Positions 1 to 8,117 of a stretch of 64,000 nt of DNA are shown one piece after another. Every line of letters begins with the position of its first letter. Position 1 is the first letter of the stretch. Under the pieces are notes generated by a model that was not told the origin of the DNA, did not search any database, and saw only the letters and a list, made by a program, of their open reading frames with translations. A program made the position numbers and the translations under genes. The DNA is from Curtobacterium guangdongense (lineage in GTDB: Bacteria; Actinomycetota; Actinomycetes; Actinomycetales; Microbacteriaceae), in assembly GCF_049341845.1 (NCBI RefSeq), contig NZ_JBMPIT010000009.1:62001-126000 (forward strand). Reading direction: 5' to 3'.

Positions 1-552
1 CTTCGCGAGCGTCCGGTAGATGGTGGTGCGGCTGACGCCGAGGACATCGCCGATCTGCGCGACGGTCATGTCCTGCTGTTCGTAGAGCCGGCGTGCGGTG
101 CGCACCTGGTCCGCGGAGAGCCGAGATGGTCGGCCGCCGGTTCTGCCGCGGGCTCGGGCGGCGGCGAGGCCGGCGTTGGTGCGTTCCTTGATGAGGTCCC
201 GTTCGAACTCCGCCAGCGCAGCGAAGACGTGGAACACAAGCCGGCCACCGGGTGAGGTGGTGTCAATGGTCTCCTGCAGCGACCGGAACCCGATGCCGCG
301 TTCGGCGAGTGCGTGCAGCTGGTCGATGAGGTGCCGGATGGATCGACCGAGCCGGTCGAGTCGCCAGACGACGAGAGTGTCGCCGGGGCGGAGCTGGTCG
401 AGGAGCTTGTCGAGCTCGGGCCGGTGTTGCAGCGACCCGGACATGGTGTCGACGAACACGCGGTAGCAGCCGGCGGCGCCCAGCGCGTCGATCTGTAGCG
501 ACGCGTCCTGGTCGGTGGTGGACACGCGCGCGTACCCGAGGAGGTGACCCAT
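1..552 (-). CDS. Serine recombinase (resolvase/invertase family), partial
   Basis: Small serine recombinase of the resolvase/Pin type, which cuts and rejoins DNA through a phosphoserine link. The ATG is at 552 and 184 codons are visible before the window edge, so the C-terminus may continue. It starts MGHLLGYARVSTTDQDASLQ, with the nucleophilic serine in the YARVST motif. The conserved LVVWRLDRLGRS and EFERDLIKERT segments follow. The C-terminal part (TVAQIGDVLGVSRTTIYRTL) is the DNA-binding helix-turn-helix. It probably belongs to a transposon or integrated element lying to the left. No res site could be assigned in the 140 bp upstream. Confidence 0.9.
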   Translation of the reverse strand, partial: MGHLLGYARVSTTDQDASLQIDALGAAGCYRVFVDTMSGSLQHRPELDKLLDQLRPGDTLVVWRLDRLGRSIRHLIDQLHALAERGIGFRSLQETIDTTSPGGRLVFHVFAALAEFERDLIKERTNAGLAAARARGRTGGRPSRLSADQVRTARRLYEQQDMTVAQIGDVLGVSRTTIYRTLAK

Positions 553-692
553 GGAGAGAACGTAGCGAAACTCGACCAGGAGGGGTAGTGGCGGCACGTA
601 GATTCCGGGATTGGGTTCCGTTACAAGACACGCCGCCTCACACGCTGCCGAACCGTCGGCACGGGCAGTTGTAGCGGAGTCGTTCGTATTTG

Positions 693-1277
693 CTACAGCC
701 GGTGAGTCAGCGCCGCGAGCCGGAGCGCTCGGACGGAACGTCGTTGTTGTTCCGCGCGATGGCGGCCGTTGGCCGGAGAGGGGTGTGGTGCCGCGATGAC
801 GGGTACGAGTCGGGGGTGCTCGTCCAGGGTGAGGTGCCGCATGACTCCGTCGAGGGCGGCGGTACCGTACGTGACGATGGCATCGAGCACGGGGAGCACC
901 TTGAGCAGAGTTTCGAGGGCGTGTCGCCCCTCGTCGATGTCCACAGGTCGGACGCGGCCGAGAATCTCCCACGGGATGAGGTTCCAGCGGAGGTAGTCGT
1001 TGCGTGCGAGTCCGGACTCGATGCGGGCTGCGCGGAACGCGGCCGCGGTCGGGCCCGGGTTGTCCTCGCTGCAGATCGCCGTGTGCGCTGCGGCGATCGT
1101 CTGGGGGCCGGGCGACTGCATGAGGACCAGGACGCGGCTGGATGTGCCGCCGGATCTCGGGTCGAAGTTCGGGACGAACCGCCGTGAACCGTCGGGTGCG
1201 GTGCGCCATGCCTCGGCGAGGGCGTTCAGGGATCGAACGTCCGCGACCTCGTCCGCGAGTTCGTCGGGGGTGCTCAT
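693..1277 (-). CDS. Uracil-DNA glycosylase family protein
   Basis: 194 residues. Resembles the uracil-DNA glycosylase superfamily, base-excision repair enzymes that remove uracil. Visible support is a RWNLIPW segment near the middle and an APHPSPAN segment near the C-terminus, matching the conserved HPSP motif. Start chosen at ATG 1277 because it overlaps the stop of the upstream TDT transporter gene (ATGA), implying one transcript. A longer frame extends upstream but only shadows the transporter. The catalytic specificity cannot be told from sequence. Confidence 0.65.
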   Translation of the reverse strand: MSTPDELADEVADVRSLNALAEAWRTAPDGSRRFVPNFDPRSGGTSSRVLVLMQSPGPQTIAAAHTAICSEDNPGPTAAAFRAARIESGLARNDYLRWNLIPWEILGRVRPVDIDEGRHALETLLKVLPVLDAIVTYGTAALDGVMRHLTLDEHPRLVPVIAAPHPSPANGRHRAEQQRRSVRALRLAALTHRL

Positions 1278-2431
1278 GCCGGCTGTGGTGGTGCGAGGAG
1301 TGTGCCGCGGATGACGGAGCCGTGGAAGGTGCGGACGGCAACGGTGATCCACGCGGCGACGAGGCCCACGTAGTAGACGACTGCGAGGACGGCGACGACG
1401 GTGAGTCCGGAGTGCAGGGCCAGGCCGTTCAGGCCGGTGACGCAGGTGCCGACGGGGAACGTGAATGACCACCAGGTCAGGCTGAACGGCAGGTGTTCGC
1501 GGGCGGTGCGGATGGTGATGGCGAGGGCGATGACGGTCCACAGCAGCGCGAAGCCGAGCATCGCGAACCCGTACACCAGCGCCACGACCAGCAGTGCGTG
1601 GGCGGTCGACGCGTCGACGACGGCGGGGGCGTTCGATGCGAGGAGGTTTACCGCGGTGATGGACTGTCCGACCGGTCCGAGGACGATCCACAGGGTCGGC
1701 ACCATACCGGCGGCACCGACCTTGTGTTGCGCGAGACGGTTCCAGATCAGCGTAATGACGACCAGGGACGTGATGAGGCTGAGGCCGAAGAAGCCGTAGC
1801 AGGACCACAGCAGGGTCTCCCGTGCCTGCCCGGCGGGGGCATACGGCAGGAGGAGCGCACCGGTCGAGGCGGACACCATCGGCGGGACGATCGGCATCAG
1901 CCAGCCGCCGAACGCGGATTCGGGCGTGTTCTCGTGGCGGGTGAACGCCAGGTACGGCACCAGGACCGCGGTGAGCAGGCCGCCGATGGTGCCGATGGTC
2001 CAGAGGACCCAGTCGACGGTGACGGCGGCGGGGAGGCCGATCCAGTCCTTGCCGAGGAGGATCGTGCCGGCGCCGACGGTGAGGAACGCCATGGGCGGTG
2101 CGCCGTAGAAGTGGGAAATCACCGGGTTGAGGTGGTGCTTCGCTGCGGTGCTCCGGTAGCGGACCCAGTGCAGGACCGTCGCGATGGTGAGGGCGACGAG
2201 CAGGACCGCCGCGATCGCCCAGACGACCGTCGCCGCCGTGCGCAGACCGGGGAACTGCAGCGGTAACGACGCGGCCGCGACGGCGACGATCCCGGTCCCC
2301 ATGATCGACGCGAACCAGTTCGGGGTCAGGTTCGACACGATCAGGCCGGGCCGCTCCAGCTCCCGGAACAGCCGCCGGTCGCGCACACCGTGCTCAGAGG
2401 CTGCGGGTGCGTGGGCGAGGTGAGCGGACAT
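1274..2431 (-). CDS. TDT family transporter (TehA/Mae1/Ssu1-like)
   Basis: 385-residue integral membrane protein with about ten hydrophobic segments. The N-terminal PNWFASIMGTGIVAVAAASL is the hallmark of the tellurite-resistance/dicarboxylate (TDT) family, which includes TehA, Mae1 and the sulfite pump Ssu1. ATG 2431 is preferred to an earlier ATG at 2545 because the extra 38 residues are low-complexity and run into the divergent regulator gene. It is divergent from a LysR regulator 70 bp away, a common arrangement for this family, so that regulator probably controls it. Substrate unknown: sulfite, C4-dicarboxylate or tellurite are possible. Confidence 0.85.
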   Translation of the reverse strand: MSAHLAHAPAASEHGVRDRRLFRELERPGLIVSNLTPNWFASIMGTGIVAVAAASLPLQFPGLRTAATVVWAIAAVLLVALTIATVLHWVRYRSTAAKHHLNPVISHFYGAPPMAFLTVGAGTILLGKDWIGLPAAVTVDWVLWTIGTIGGLLTAVLVPYLAFTRHENTPESAFGGWLMPIVPPMVSASTGALLLPYAPAGQARETLLWSCYGFFGLSLITSLVVITLIWNRLAQHKVGAAGMVPTLWIVLGPVGQSITAVNLLASNAPAVVDASTAHALLVVALVYGFAMLGFALLWTVIALAITIRTAREHLPFSLTWWSFTFPVGTCVTGLNGLALHSGLTVVAVLAVVYYVGLVAAWITVAVRTFHGSVIRGTLLAPPQPA

Positions 2432-2501
2432 GCACCCATCGTGCGCGTGTGCCCCGTGGTTCGGGAACGGCGGACTCGTTGGCAGGGCACAATGGTTGCT
2501 T

Positions 2502-3428
2502 GTGGCACTGCGGCGGTTGACGGACCGGATCCTGGACCTCGACACCCTCGAGGTCCTCGTCCGCGTCGCGGAGACCGGGTCGTTGACCCGCGCGGCCGAG
2601 GTGTTGGGGGTGACACAGCAGGCGGTGTCTGCGCGCTTGCGTGCCGCGGAGCAGGCGACCGGTCAGCCGCTGGCGCACCGGACGGCATCCGGGACCGCGC
2701 TGACCGACGCCGGCCGGGTGGTGCTCGGTCTCGCCGTCCCGGTGTTGGAGGCCTCCCGGCGGCTTGAAGCAGGCGTCGCCGCGCTGCGGGAACCGGCGGG
2801 ATCCCTCGTGATCGCAGCGTCGCAGACGATCGCCGAACTCCTGCTGCCCGGATGGCTGCTCACCCACCGTGCTGCCACGCCGGATGCGTCGGTGCGTTTG
2901 ATCGCGGGGAACTCCGCCGACGTGACCGACCTCGTCCGTTCCGGCGCTGCCGACGTCGGGTTCACGGAGACTCCTGCTGCGCCGATTGGCCTCTCATCGT
3001 TGGTGGTCGATGAGGACGAACTCGTGGTCGTCGTCGCCCCGCACCATCCTTGGGCAAGCGCTTCGGCCATCACCTCGGATGACCTCGCGGAGACGCCCCT
3101 GCTGCTCCGTGAGGAAGGGTCCGGCACCCGCTCCACGGTCGAAGCGTGGCTCGACGACGCGGGTCTGACCCTGGTCCCGCCGGCTGCAGTGCTGGAAACG
3201 ACTGGCATCATCCGCGCCAACGCTCGAGCGGGCATCGCGCCCGCGGTGATGAGTCTCCGCACCGTCGACACTGACCTCGAAGACGGTGCCCTCGTCCGGG
3301 CGCTACTGCTCGGCCCGCCACTGATCCGGCCGCTGCGAGCGATCTGGTCAGGCCGCCCGGGGCCCGCTGTGACGGCGTTCCTGGACACTGCTCGCAGCTC
3401 GAGTACCGGTGGTCAGATCAGTCCGTAG
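2502..3428 (+). CDS. LysR-family transcriptional regulator
   Basis: 308 residues. The N-terminal winged helix-turn-helix (LDTLEVLVRVAETGSLTRAA, then VTQQAVSARLRAAE) is typical of LysR regulators. The remainder matches the substrate-binding effector domain (VIAASQTIAELLLPGWL). GTG 2502 is chosen because homology begins just after it; an ATG at 2430 would add unrelated residues overlapping the divergent transporter start. Likely controls the divergent TDT transporter from the 70 bp shared promoter region. Its 3' end overlaps the convergent enolase gene by 16 bp. Confidence 0.88.
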   Translation: MALRRLTDRILDLDTLEVLVRVAETGSLTRAAEVLGVTQQAVSARLRAAEQATGQPLAHRTASGTALTDAGRVVLGLAVPVLEASRRLEAGVAALREPAGSLVIAASQTIAELLLPGWLLTHRAATPDASVRLIAGNSADVTDLVRSGAADVGFTETPAAPIGLSSLVVDEDELVVVVAPHHPWASASAITSDDLAETPLLLREEGSGTRSTVEAWLDDAGLTLVPPAAVLETTGIIRANARAGIAPAVMSLRTVDTDLEDGALVRALLLGPPLIRPLRAIWSGRPGPAVTAFLDTARSSSTGGQISP

Positions 3429-4747
3429 GGCAGCTCCGGGTGCTGCTCGGCGATCTCGGTGAGCCGGTTGTACTTCGCGACGCGTTCCCCGCGGCCGGGT
3501 GCGCCGGACTTGATCTGCCCGGTGCCGGTCCCGACAACGAGGTCCGCGATGAACGTGTCCGTGGTCTCCCCAGAACGGTGGGAGACCATGCTGGCCATCC
3601 CGATGCTCTTGGCGGTGGCGATCGCGCCGAGGGTCTGGGAGACGGTCCCGATCTGGTTCGGCTTGATCAGTGCCGCGTTCGTCAGCTGCTGCTCGCCGCC
3701 GTCGCGGATCCGCTGTGGGTCGGTGACGTAGAGGTCGTCGCCGACGATCTGGATCCGGTCGCCGAGCGCCGCTTGCATGCGGCGGAACCCCTCATGGTCG
3801 TCTTCCGCGAACCCGTCTTCGATGCTCCGGATCGGATACGTGTCGATGAGGTGCCGGTAGTAGTCGACCAGCCCGTCCCGGTCGAGGCTGTCGTTGAGCA
3901 CCCGGTAGGAGCCGTCGCCCTGGGAGAACTCGTTCGCGGCCGGATCGAGCGCGATCGCCACCTGATCGACGCCCGGCTCGTAGCCGGCGGTACGGATCGC
4001 GTCGACGAGCAGGTCGAGCGCTTCCTCGGGCGCAGCGATCGACGGTGCGAAACCGCCCTCGTCGCCGAGGCCGAGGCTGCCGAACCGGTCCCGAACCAGC
4101 GCCGCGAGAGCGTGGTACACGTCTGCGCCGATTCGGACGGCGTCTGCCATCGAGCCTGCGTTGACGGGAGCGATCATGAACTCCTGGAAGTCCAGCTCGT
4201 TCGCTGCGTGCGCGCCGCCGTTGAGGACGTTGAAGTGCGGGACCGGCATCCGCGGCGTCGAGCCGGTGATCTCAGCGATCCACTGCCAGAGCGGGAGGTC
4301 CGCGGCATGGGCGAGGGCCCTGGATGCGGCGATCGAGGTGGCGACAACGCTGTTCGCGCCGAGCCGGCGGTACCCGGTGGTGCCGTCAAGTTCGGCAAGG
4401 GCGGCGTCGATCTGCCCGATCGCCGACCACGACCGGCCGGTGAGGAGCCCTGAGATGTCGGTGTCGATCAGGTGGAGCGCCTGGGTGACGTCGCGGCCGC
4501 CGAACGCGGAACCGCCGTCGCGGAGCTCGACGGCTTCGTGGGCGCCGGTGGATGCGCCCGCGGGGGCGTCCCCGGTGACGGTGCGGCCGTCGTCGAGCTC
4601 GAGGGACACGCGGACGGTCGGGTAGCCGCGGGAGTCGAGGATGCGGGCGCCGTGGACGGCGTCGATGGTGACGGGGTGGTCGTGGTGGGTGACGTACTCA
4701 CCCTGATGGGCTCCGTGGTGGTGGATGCCGCTGATGTAGTCGTTCAT
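3413..4747 (-). CDS. eno: Enolase (accessory copy in fluoride operon)
   Basis: 444-residue phosphopyruvate hydratase, converting 2-phosphoglycerate to phosphoenolpyruvate. Conserved blocks: ARILDSRGYPTV, GAxSTGAHEA, NVLNGGAHAANELDFQEFMI, GDEGGFAP (catalytic Glu), SIEDGF, LIKPNQIGT (catalytic Lys region) and SHRSGETTD. A His-rich N-terminal extension of about 25 residues precedes the normal start region (three consecutive His, then HHDHP), unusual for enolases. RBS GAAGGAG lies before ATG 4747. Enolase is a classic fluoride target, and this copy ends a cluster of ppa, two crcB genes, gpmA and uspA. It is therefore probably an extra, fluoride-induced enolase rather than the housekeeping one (inference). 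Confidence 0.93.
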   Translation of the reverse strand: MNDYISGIHHHGAHQGEYVTHHDHPVTIDAVHGARILDSRGYPTVRVSLELDDGRTVTGDAPAGASTGAHEAVELRDGGSAFGGRDVTQALHLIDTDISGLLTGRSWSAIGQIDAALAELDGTTGYRRLGANSVVATSIAASRALAHAADLPLWQWIAEITGSTPRMPVPHFNVLNGGAHAANELDFQEFMIAPVNAGSMADAVRIGADVYHALAALVRDRFGSLGLGDEGGFAPSIAAPEEALDLLVDAIRTAGYEPGVDQVAIALDPAANEFSQGDGSYRVLNDSLDRDGLVDYYRHLIDTYPIRSIEDGFAEDDHEGFRRMQAALGDRIQIVGDDLYVTDPQRIRDGGEQQLTNAALIKPNQIGTVSQTLGAIATAKSIGMASMVSHRSGETTDTFIADLVVGTGTGQIKSGAPGRGERVAKYNRLTEIAEQHPELPYGLI

Positions 4748-4809
4748 GGTGACGCTCCTTCGGTTCGGTTCGGGTCATGCGTCGAGCTGGTCTGTGGTTG
4801 GAAGGGGAA

Positions 4810-4871
4810 GCCGCGGGGAGGCGGAGGGACGACCTGCTGGCGATCACTCAGCGCCAGTGCCTCCCCGCGGC
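4810..4871 (-). repeat. Strong inverted repeat in the ppa-eno leader
   Basis: A perfect 13-bp inverted repeat (GCCGCGGGGAGGC at 4810-4822 and its complement at 4859-4871) encloses a second 6-bp stem (4837-4842/4852-4857). It lies between ppa and eno, 63 bp before the eno start on the transcribed strand. It could be an intercistronic attenuator, an mRNA-stability hairpin or a partial terminator. It lacks the conserved loop of the fluoride aptamer. Confidence 0.6.
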
Positions 4872-4889
4872 AGTCTGTGGACCCGTGGG

Positions 4890-5375
4890 TCACGGGTGTC
4901 GGGTGTGGGCGTTCTGTGCGGTGCGGATGACGGCTTCGGCAGCAGCACGGTCGGCCCACCCGTTGGTGGTGACGTGCTTGCCGTGCTCGATCTCCTTGTA
5001 GTGGGCGAAGAAGTGCTCGATCTCCGCCAGCGTGTGTTCCGGCACATCGGTGATGTCCCGCAGCTGCGCGAAGCGGTCGTCGCCAGCGGGAACGGTGAGG
5101 ATCTTGTCGTCGCCGCCGTTGTCGTCGACCATGCGCAGCATCCCGACCGGCCGGACCGTGATGACGACGCCGGGGAACGTGGGACGGGGCAGGAGCACCA
5201 GGGCGTCGAGGGGGTCGCCGTCATCGCCGAGGGTGTTGTCGATGGAGCCGTAGTCCTGGGGGAACACCATGCTGGTGAACACCGCCCGGTCGAGCCGGAT
5301 CCGGCCGGTGGTGTGGTCGACCTCGTACTTGTTGCCGCTGCCGCGGGGAATCTCGATCGTGACGTCGAACAGCAT
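4890..5375 (-). CDS. ppa: Inorganic pyrophosphatase (family I)
   Basis: 161 residues, the usual length for actinobacterial soluble pyrophosphatases, which hydrolyse PPi to two phosphates. Seen: IPRGSGNKYEVD at the N-terminus, the metal-binding signature DDGDPLDALVL, and DDKILTVP. ATG 5375 has a GGAGG ribosome site 6 nt upstream; a GTG at 5426 overlapping the crcB stop would add about 17 unlikely residues. Family I pyrophosphatases are potently inhibited by fluoride, so the position between crcB and eno fits provision of extra enzyme under fluoride stress. Confidence 0.95.
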   Translation of the reverse strand: MLFDVTIEIPRGSGNKYEVDHTTGRIRLDRAVFTSMVFPQDYGSIDNTLGDDGDPLDALVLLPRPTFPGVVITVRPVGMLRMVDDNGGDDKILTVPAGDDRFAQLRDITDVPEHTLAEIEHFFAHYKEIEHGKHVTTNGWADRAAAEAVIRTAQNAHTRHP

Positions 5376-5422
5376 GGGTACCTCCGGTGCTGGAGCGGGT
5401 GTGTGGTCAGTGAGTGGGGTGG

Positions 5423-5794
5423 TCACAGGGTGCCGCCGAGGAGGATGCCGGCGGTCGCGGCGGCGACGGAGACGACGAGCATTCCGAGACCGTTGATCGC
5501 GGCGGCGGTGATCCGTCCGCTGCGGGCGAGGCGGACGGTTTCGAAGCTGGCGGTGCTGAACGTGGTGTAGCCGCCCATCACCCCGGTGCCGAGGACCGCG
5601 ACCGGCACCGCGCCGAGGTGCGTGGCGGCGCCGACGATGATCCCCAGCAGCAGCGACCCGGTGATGTTGATCGTCAGCGTGCCGACGGGGAGCCGGAACT
5701 CCCGGCCGGTGTTGATCAGCCCGTCGAGGAGGAACCGACCGGCAGCGCCGGCACCGCCACCGAGGGCGACGACGACGATGAGGGCGGCGTTCAT
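5423..5794 (-). CDS. crcB: Fluoride exporter CrcB/Fluc, second subunit
   Basis: 123 residues with four hydrophobic segments. CrcB/Fluc proteins are dual-topology fluoride channels of the inner membrane. Family motifs: GGGAGAAGRF at the N-terminus, GTLTINITGSLLLG, and GGYTTFSTASFE (the TTFST phenylalanine/threonine track lining the pore). ATG 5794 overlaps the stop of the preceding crcB gene (ATGA), so the two are translationally coupled. Two adjacent, differing crcB genes usually encode the antiparallel subunits of a heterodimeric channel. Confidence 0.95.
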   Translation of the reverse strand: MNAALIVVVALGGGAGAAGRFLLDGLINTGREFRLPVGTLTINITGSLLLGIIVGAATHLGAVPVAVLGTGVMGGYTTFSTASFETVRLARSGRITAAAINGLGMLVVSVAAATAGILLGGTL

Positions 5795-6294
5795 GCTTCC
5801 TCCGTTCGGGGACGGAACCAGCCGGCGACGACGAGACCGCAGGCGGTCGCGATCGCGCCGGATAGGACAGTGAGGAGCGCGTAGCCGGTGCCAGCGAGGC
5901 CGTGGCCGTCGAGGAACAGGGCGGCGGTGGACTCGGCGAGGGTGCTGTAGGTGGTGAACCCGCCGAGGACCCCTGTCCCGAGGAGCAGCCGCAGCACCCT
6001 CCGGCGACCGGCATCGGGCCCACGGTGCGCGAGCGCTTCCAACAGCACACCGAGGGCCAGCGCCCCGGTGATGTTGATCCAGAAGATCGACCAACTCACC
6101 CCGCCATCGGCAGGGAGCACGCTACTGATGACGTCGCGGAGGGCAGTACCGCCGGCCCCACCGACGGCGACGAGGCCGACGTACCGCCACCGCAGATGCA
6201 CCGGCCGCATGGTCGTTGCCGGGTCGGAGACGTCGACGTCCGGGTCGGGAGGGAGCTGGTCGTCGGGCATCGGGGTGTCCGTTCGGGTGGTCAT
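5791..6294 (-). CDS. crcB: Fluoride exporter CrcB/Fluc, first subunit
   Basis: 167 residues. The first 40 residues are an acidic, proline-rich cytoplasmic tail not seen in its partner. The CrcB core follows: VAVGGAGGTALRDVI, FWINITGALALG and GGFTTYSTLAES. Four membrane segments expected. ATG 6294 overlaps the gpmA stop by ATGA, and its own stop overlaps the second crcB start. It is probably the partner subunit of a heterodimeric fluoride channel. Confidence 0.95.
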   Translation of the reverse strand: MTTRTDTPMPDDQLPPDPDVDVSDPATTMRPVHLRWRYVGLVAVGGAGGTALRDVISSVLPADGGVSWSIFWINITGALALGVLLEALAHRGPDAGRRRVLRLLLGTGVLGGFTTYSTLAESTAALFLDGHGLAGTGYALLTVLSGAIATACGLVVAGWFRPRTEEA

Positions 6295-7037
6295 GTTCCG
6301 CCTTCTGCCGCGACCAGCGCCGCGGCGTGCTGTGCTGCTACCGGATCCAGGAACGCCCCACCCCGCGGGACGAGAGCACCCGTCGGGGCGAGGTGGTACT
6401 GCACGGGTTGCCCGGTCGGCAGGTTGAGCTGCTCGAGCTCCGGGTCGGTGAGGTCGTCGATGCATGCGCAGAGTGCGCGGAGCGAGTTCCCGTGCGCGAC
6501 GACGAGGACGCTCCGCCCTGACCGCACCATCGGCAGGAGCCGGTCGTGCAAGACGGGGCGGACCCGCTTGATGACGTCCGAGAGTGCCTCGGTGCGTCGG
6601 AGGGCGCCGTCGGGCAGGCCGCGCAGCGCGGAGCTCGACCGCAGTTCCTCCCACAGGTGCAGCGACATCGGTGGCGGTGTGCCGGTACGGGACCTGCGGA
6701 GCCGCACGTACTCGTCGTCACCGAGCATCCGACGGGCGTCGGTCTTCGTCATCCCGGTCAGGGCACCGTAGTTGCGTTCGTTGAGCTGCCACACCGCTTC
6801 CGTGGGCAGCTGTGTCCCGAGGGCGTCGCAGACCAGTTCGGCGGTGCGGACGGCACGGCGCAATGTGGAGGTGACCACGACGTCCGGCGTGATGTGGTTC
6901 GACCGGAGGAGCTGTCCGGCTGCGGATGCTTGCCGTTCGCCGCGGTGCGTGAGCGGGACGTCGAGGAGCCCGGTGAAGGTGCCGGCTTCGTTCGCGGTGC
7001 TCTCCCCATGCCGCAGGAGCGTCAGCATGCCCGTCAC
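6291..7037 (-). CDS. gpmA: 2,3-bisphosphoglycerate-dependent phosphoglycerate mutase
   Basis: 248 residues, interconverting 3- and 2-phosphoglycerate. Seen: LLRHGESTAN (phosphohistidine loop), ERNYGALTG (usually ERHYGALxG) and VVAHGNSLRAL (second catalytic His). The ATG at 7037 overlaps the uspA stop (ATGA); an internal ATG at 7028 is the alternative. It makes 2-phosphoglycerate, the substrate of the enolase encoded downstream in the same operon, so the cluster duplicates two consecutive steps of lower glycolysis at the fluoride-sensitive point. Confidence 0.9.
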   Translation of the reverse strand: MTGMLTLLRHGESTANEAGTFTGLLDVPLTHRGERQASAAGQLLRSNHITPDVVVTSTLRRAVRTAELVCDALGTQLPTEAVWQLNERNYGALTGMTKTDARRMLGDDEYVRLRRSRTGTPPPMSLHLWEELRSSSALRGLPDGALRRTEALSDVIKRVRPVLHDRLLPMVRSGRSVLVVAHGNSLRALCACIDDLTDPELEQLNLPTGQPVQYHLAPTGALVPRGGAFLDPVAAQHAAALVAAEGGT

Positions 7038-7540
7038 GGGGCTTCCGACGGGAGGAGGACGGTGGCGCCGACCGGGTCGTGCGGGACGACCAGTATCGGC
7101 CGGTGCTGCTGATGCGTCAGGTGCGCGGCGACGGACCCGGTGAGCAGTTCCGCTATCCGGCGTCGGCCAGCCTGGGATCCGACGACGATCATCACCGCGT
7201 CACGTTCCTCAGCCACCGCAGCGAGTGCGTGACTCGGGTCCCCGACGCGGGAGACGAAGTCCACGTCGACCGATCGCGCCGCAGCAAGATCTCTGATGAC
7301 CCGCATGTCTTCGTCGGGGAGCTGCTGCGGGTCGCTGTCCGCCGTGTCCGGGTCGATCGGTTCGATGATCTCCGACCCGTCCGCACGCACCCCCGCTGAC
7401 AGCAGCGCCGGATCGACGACCACACACACCAGGCGGGCGCTGAAGCGTTCAGCGACGGCAGCCGCGACACCGACGACGTCGTGCCCCTGCCCGGACTGCA
7501 CACCGACCACGACAACACCGGCAGTGCTCGACTCGACCAT
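7034..7540 (-). CDS. Universal stress protein (UspA family)
   Basis: 168 residues with one Usp domain. The ATP-binding glycine motif is visible near the C-terminus (VVGSQAG, nine residues, then GSVAAHL), followed by RPILVVP. First gene of the fluoride operon. ATG 7540 has an AGGGAG ribosome site 5 nt upstream that lies inside the predicted riboswitch switching hairpin. uspA-type genes are among those known to be controlled by crcB-motif RNAs, which supports the operon assignment. Precise biochemical role unknown. Confidence 0.88.
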   Translation of the reverse strand: MVESSTAGVVVVGVQSGQGHDVVGVAAAVAERFSARLVCVVVDPALLSAGVRADGSEIIEPIDPDTADSDPQQLPDEDMRVIRDLAAARSVDVDFVSRVGDPSHALAAVAEERDAVMIVVGSQAGRRRIAELLTGSVAAHLTHQQHRPILVVPHDPVGATVLLPSEAP

Positions 7541-7545
7541 GACAT

Positions 7546-7638
7546 CTCCCTACCTCAGGCGCACAGAAGCGCAACCAGCTGAGATAGGGACTGTTGTCGA
7601 CGAGTGTCGAGGTTGGGTCCGGCAAGCCCCACTGCCGG
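7546..7638 (-). promoter_or_regulatory. Probable divergent fluoride riboswitch (crcB motif)
   Basis: Leader RNA of the uspA operon. Read on the minus strand: stem P1 (CCGGCA at 7638-7633 with UGCCGG at 7624-7619) closes an 8-nt loop, GUGGGGCU. A second stem pairs 7610-7606 with 7601-7597. The single strand AGUCCC (7592-7587) can pair with GGGGCU of the P1 loop, giving a 6-bp pseudoknot with one wobble, as in fluoride aptamers. The same strand lies in a sequence (7590-7579) that pairs over 12 bp, one G-U, with CUGAGGUAGGGA (7558-7547), hiding the uspA ribosome site. The two states exclude each other, predicting translation ON with fluoride. A CATACT -10-like box sits at 7660-7655. Several conserved aptamer bases (the AUG positions) differ, so this is a divergent member. 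Confidence 0.7.
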
Positions 7639-7847
7639 GTCCGAAGACACCACCAGTATGCACCCACCACCCCATGCCCGCACCGACGATCTTCCGCACC
7701 TCGAGAACCGGTCCGCTTCGTGACGCGGGACGACAGGGAGAGAAGCTTGAAGGGCGACACTGAGCGGAGCTGCTCACACCGGACGGGTTACCAGCGTGGC
7801 CGTTCGCGCGCGAGGTTGGGAACGCCGAGCGTCCGGTTGACGACCGG

Positions 7848-8117
7848 CTATCGAGACGAGTCGTTGCGCTGCGTGCCTCGTGCCTGCAAGACCCCTTCCA
7901 CGACCCAGCAGCCAACGCCGACCGCGATCAAGACGATGACGATCCACGCCAGTATCGGTTGGTCAGTCGCCGCGGTGCCAGCGAACAGGCCGGTGCCGAG
8001 CAGCACGAGGAACAGACCCACTCCGCGCACGAGTGCAGCTCGCACCTCCAAGCGGCCTGCGCCTTCTGGTCGGGGGAGGCCGAGGGAGTTGAATTCACGG
8101 CGCATGCCGCGCAGCAT
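7848..8117 (-). CDS. Small two-helix membrane protein, unknown function
   Basis: 89 residues with two hydrophobic segments (GVGLFLVLLGTGLFAG and ILAWIVIVLIAVGVGCWVV) separated by a short loop; the N-terminus is basic and cytoplasmic-looking. ATG 8117 is taken, but ATG 8105 is equally possible; neither has a strong ribosome site. It lies upstream of the fluoride operon on the same strand, about 190 bp before the operon's putative promoter. No function can be assigned. Confidence 0.5.
   Translation of the reverse strand: MLRGMRREFNSLGLPRPEGAGRLEVRAALVRGVGLFLVLLGTGLFAGTAATDQPILAWIVIVLIAVGVGCWVVEGVLQARGTQRNDSSR

Noticed and set aside
670..697. TGTAGC/GCTACA inverted repeat upstream of the serine recombinase as a res site
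   Set aside because: Only 6 bp per arm, and no set of three subsites was recognisable.
4810..4871. Inverted repeat before eno as a second fluoride riboswitch
   Set aside because: It lacks the 8-nt P1 loop and the pseudoknot partner seen before uspA.
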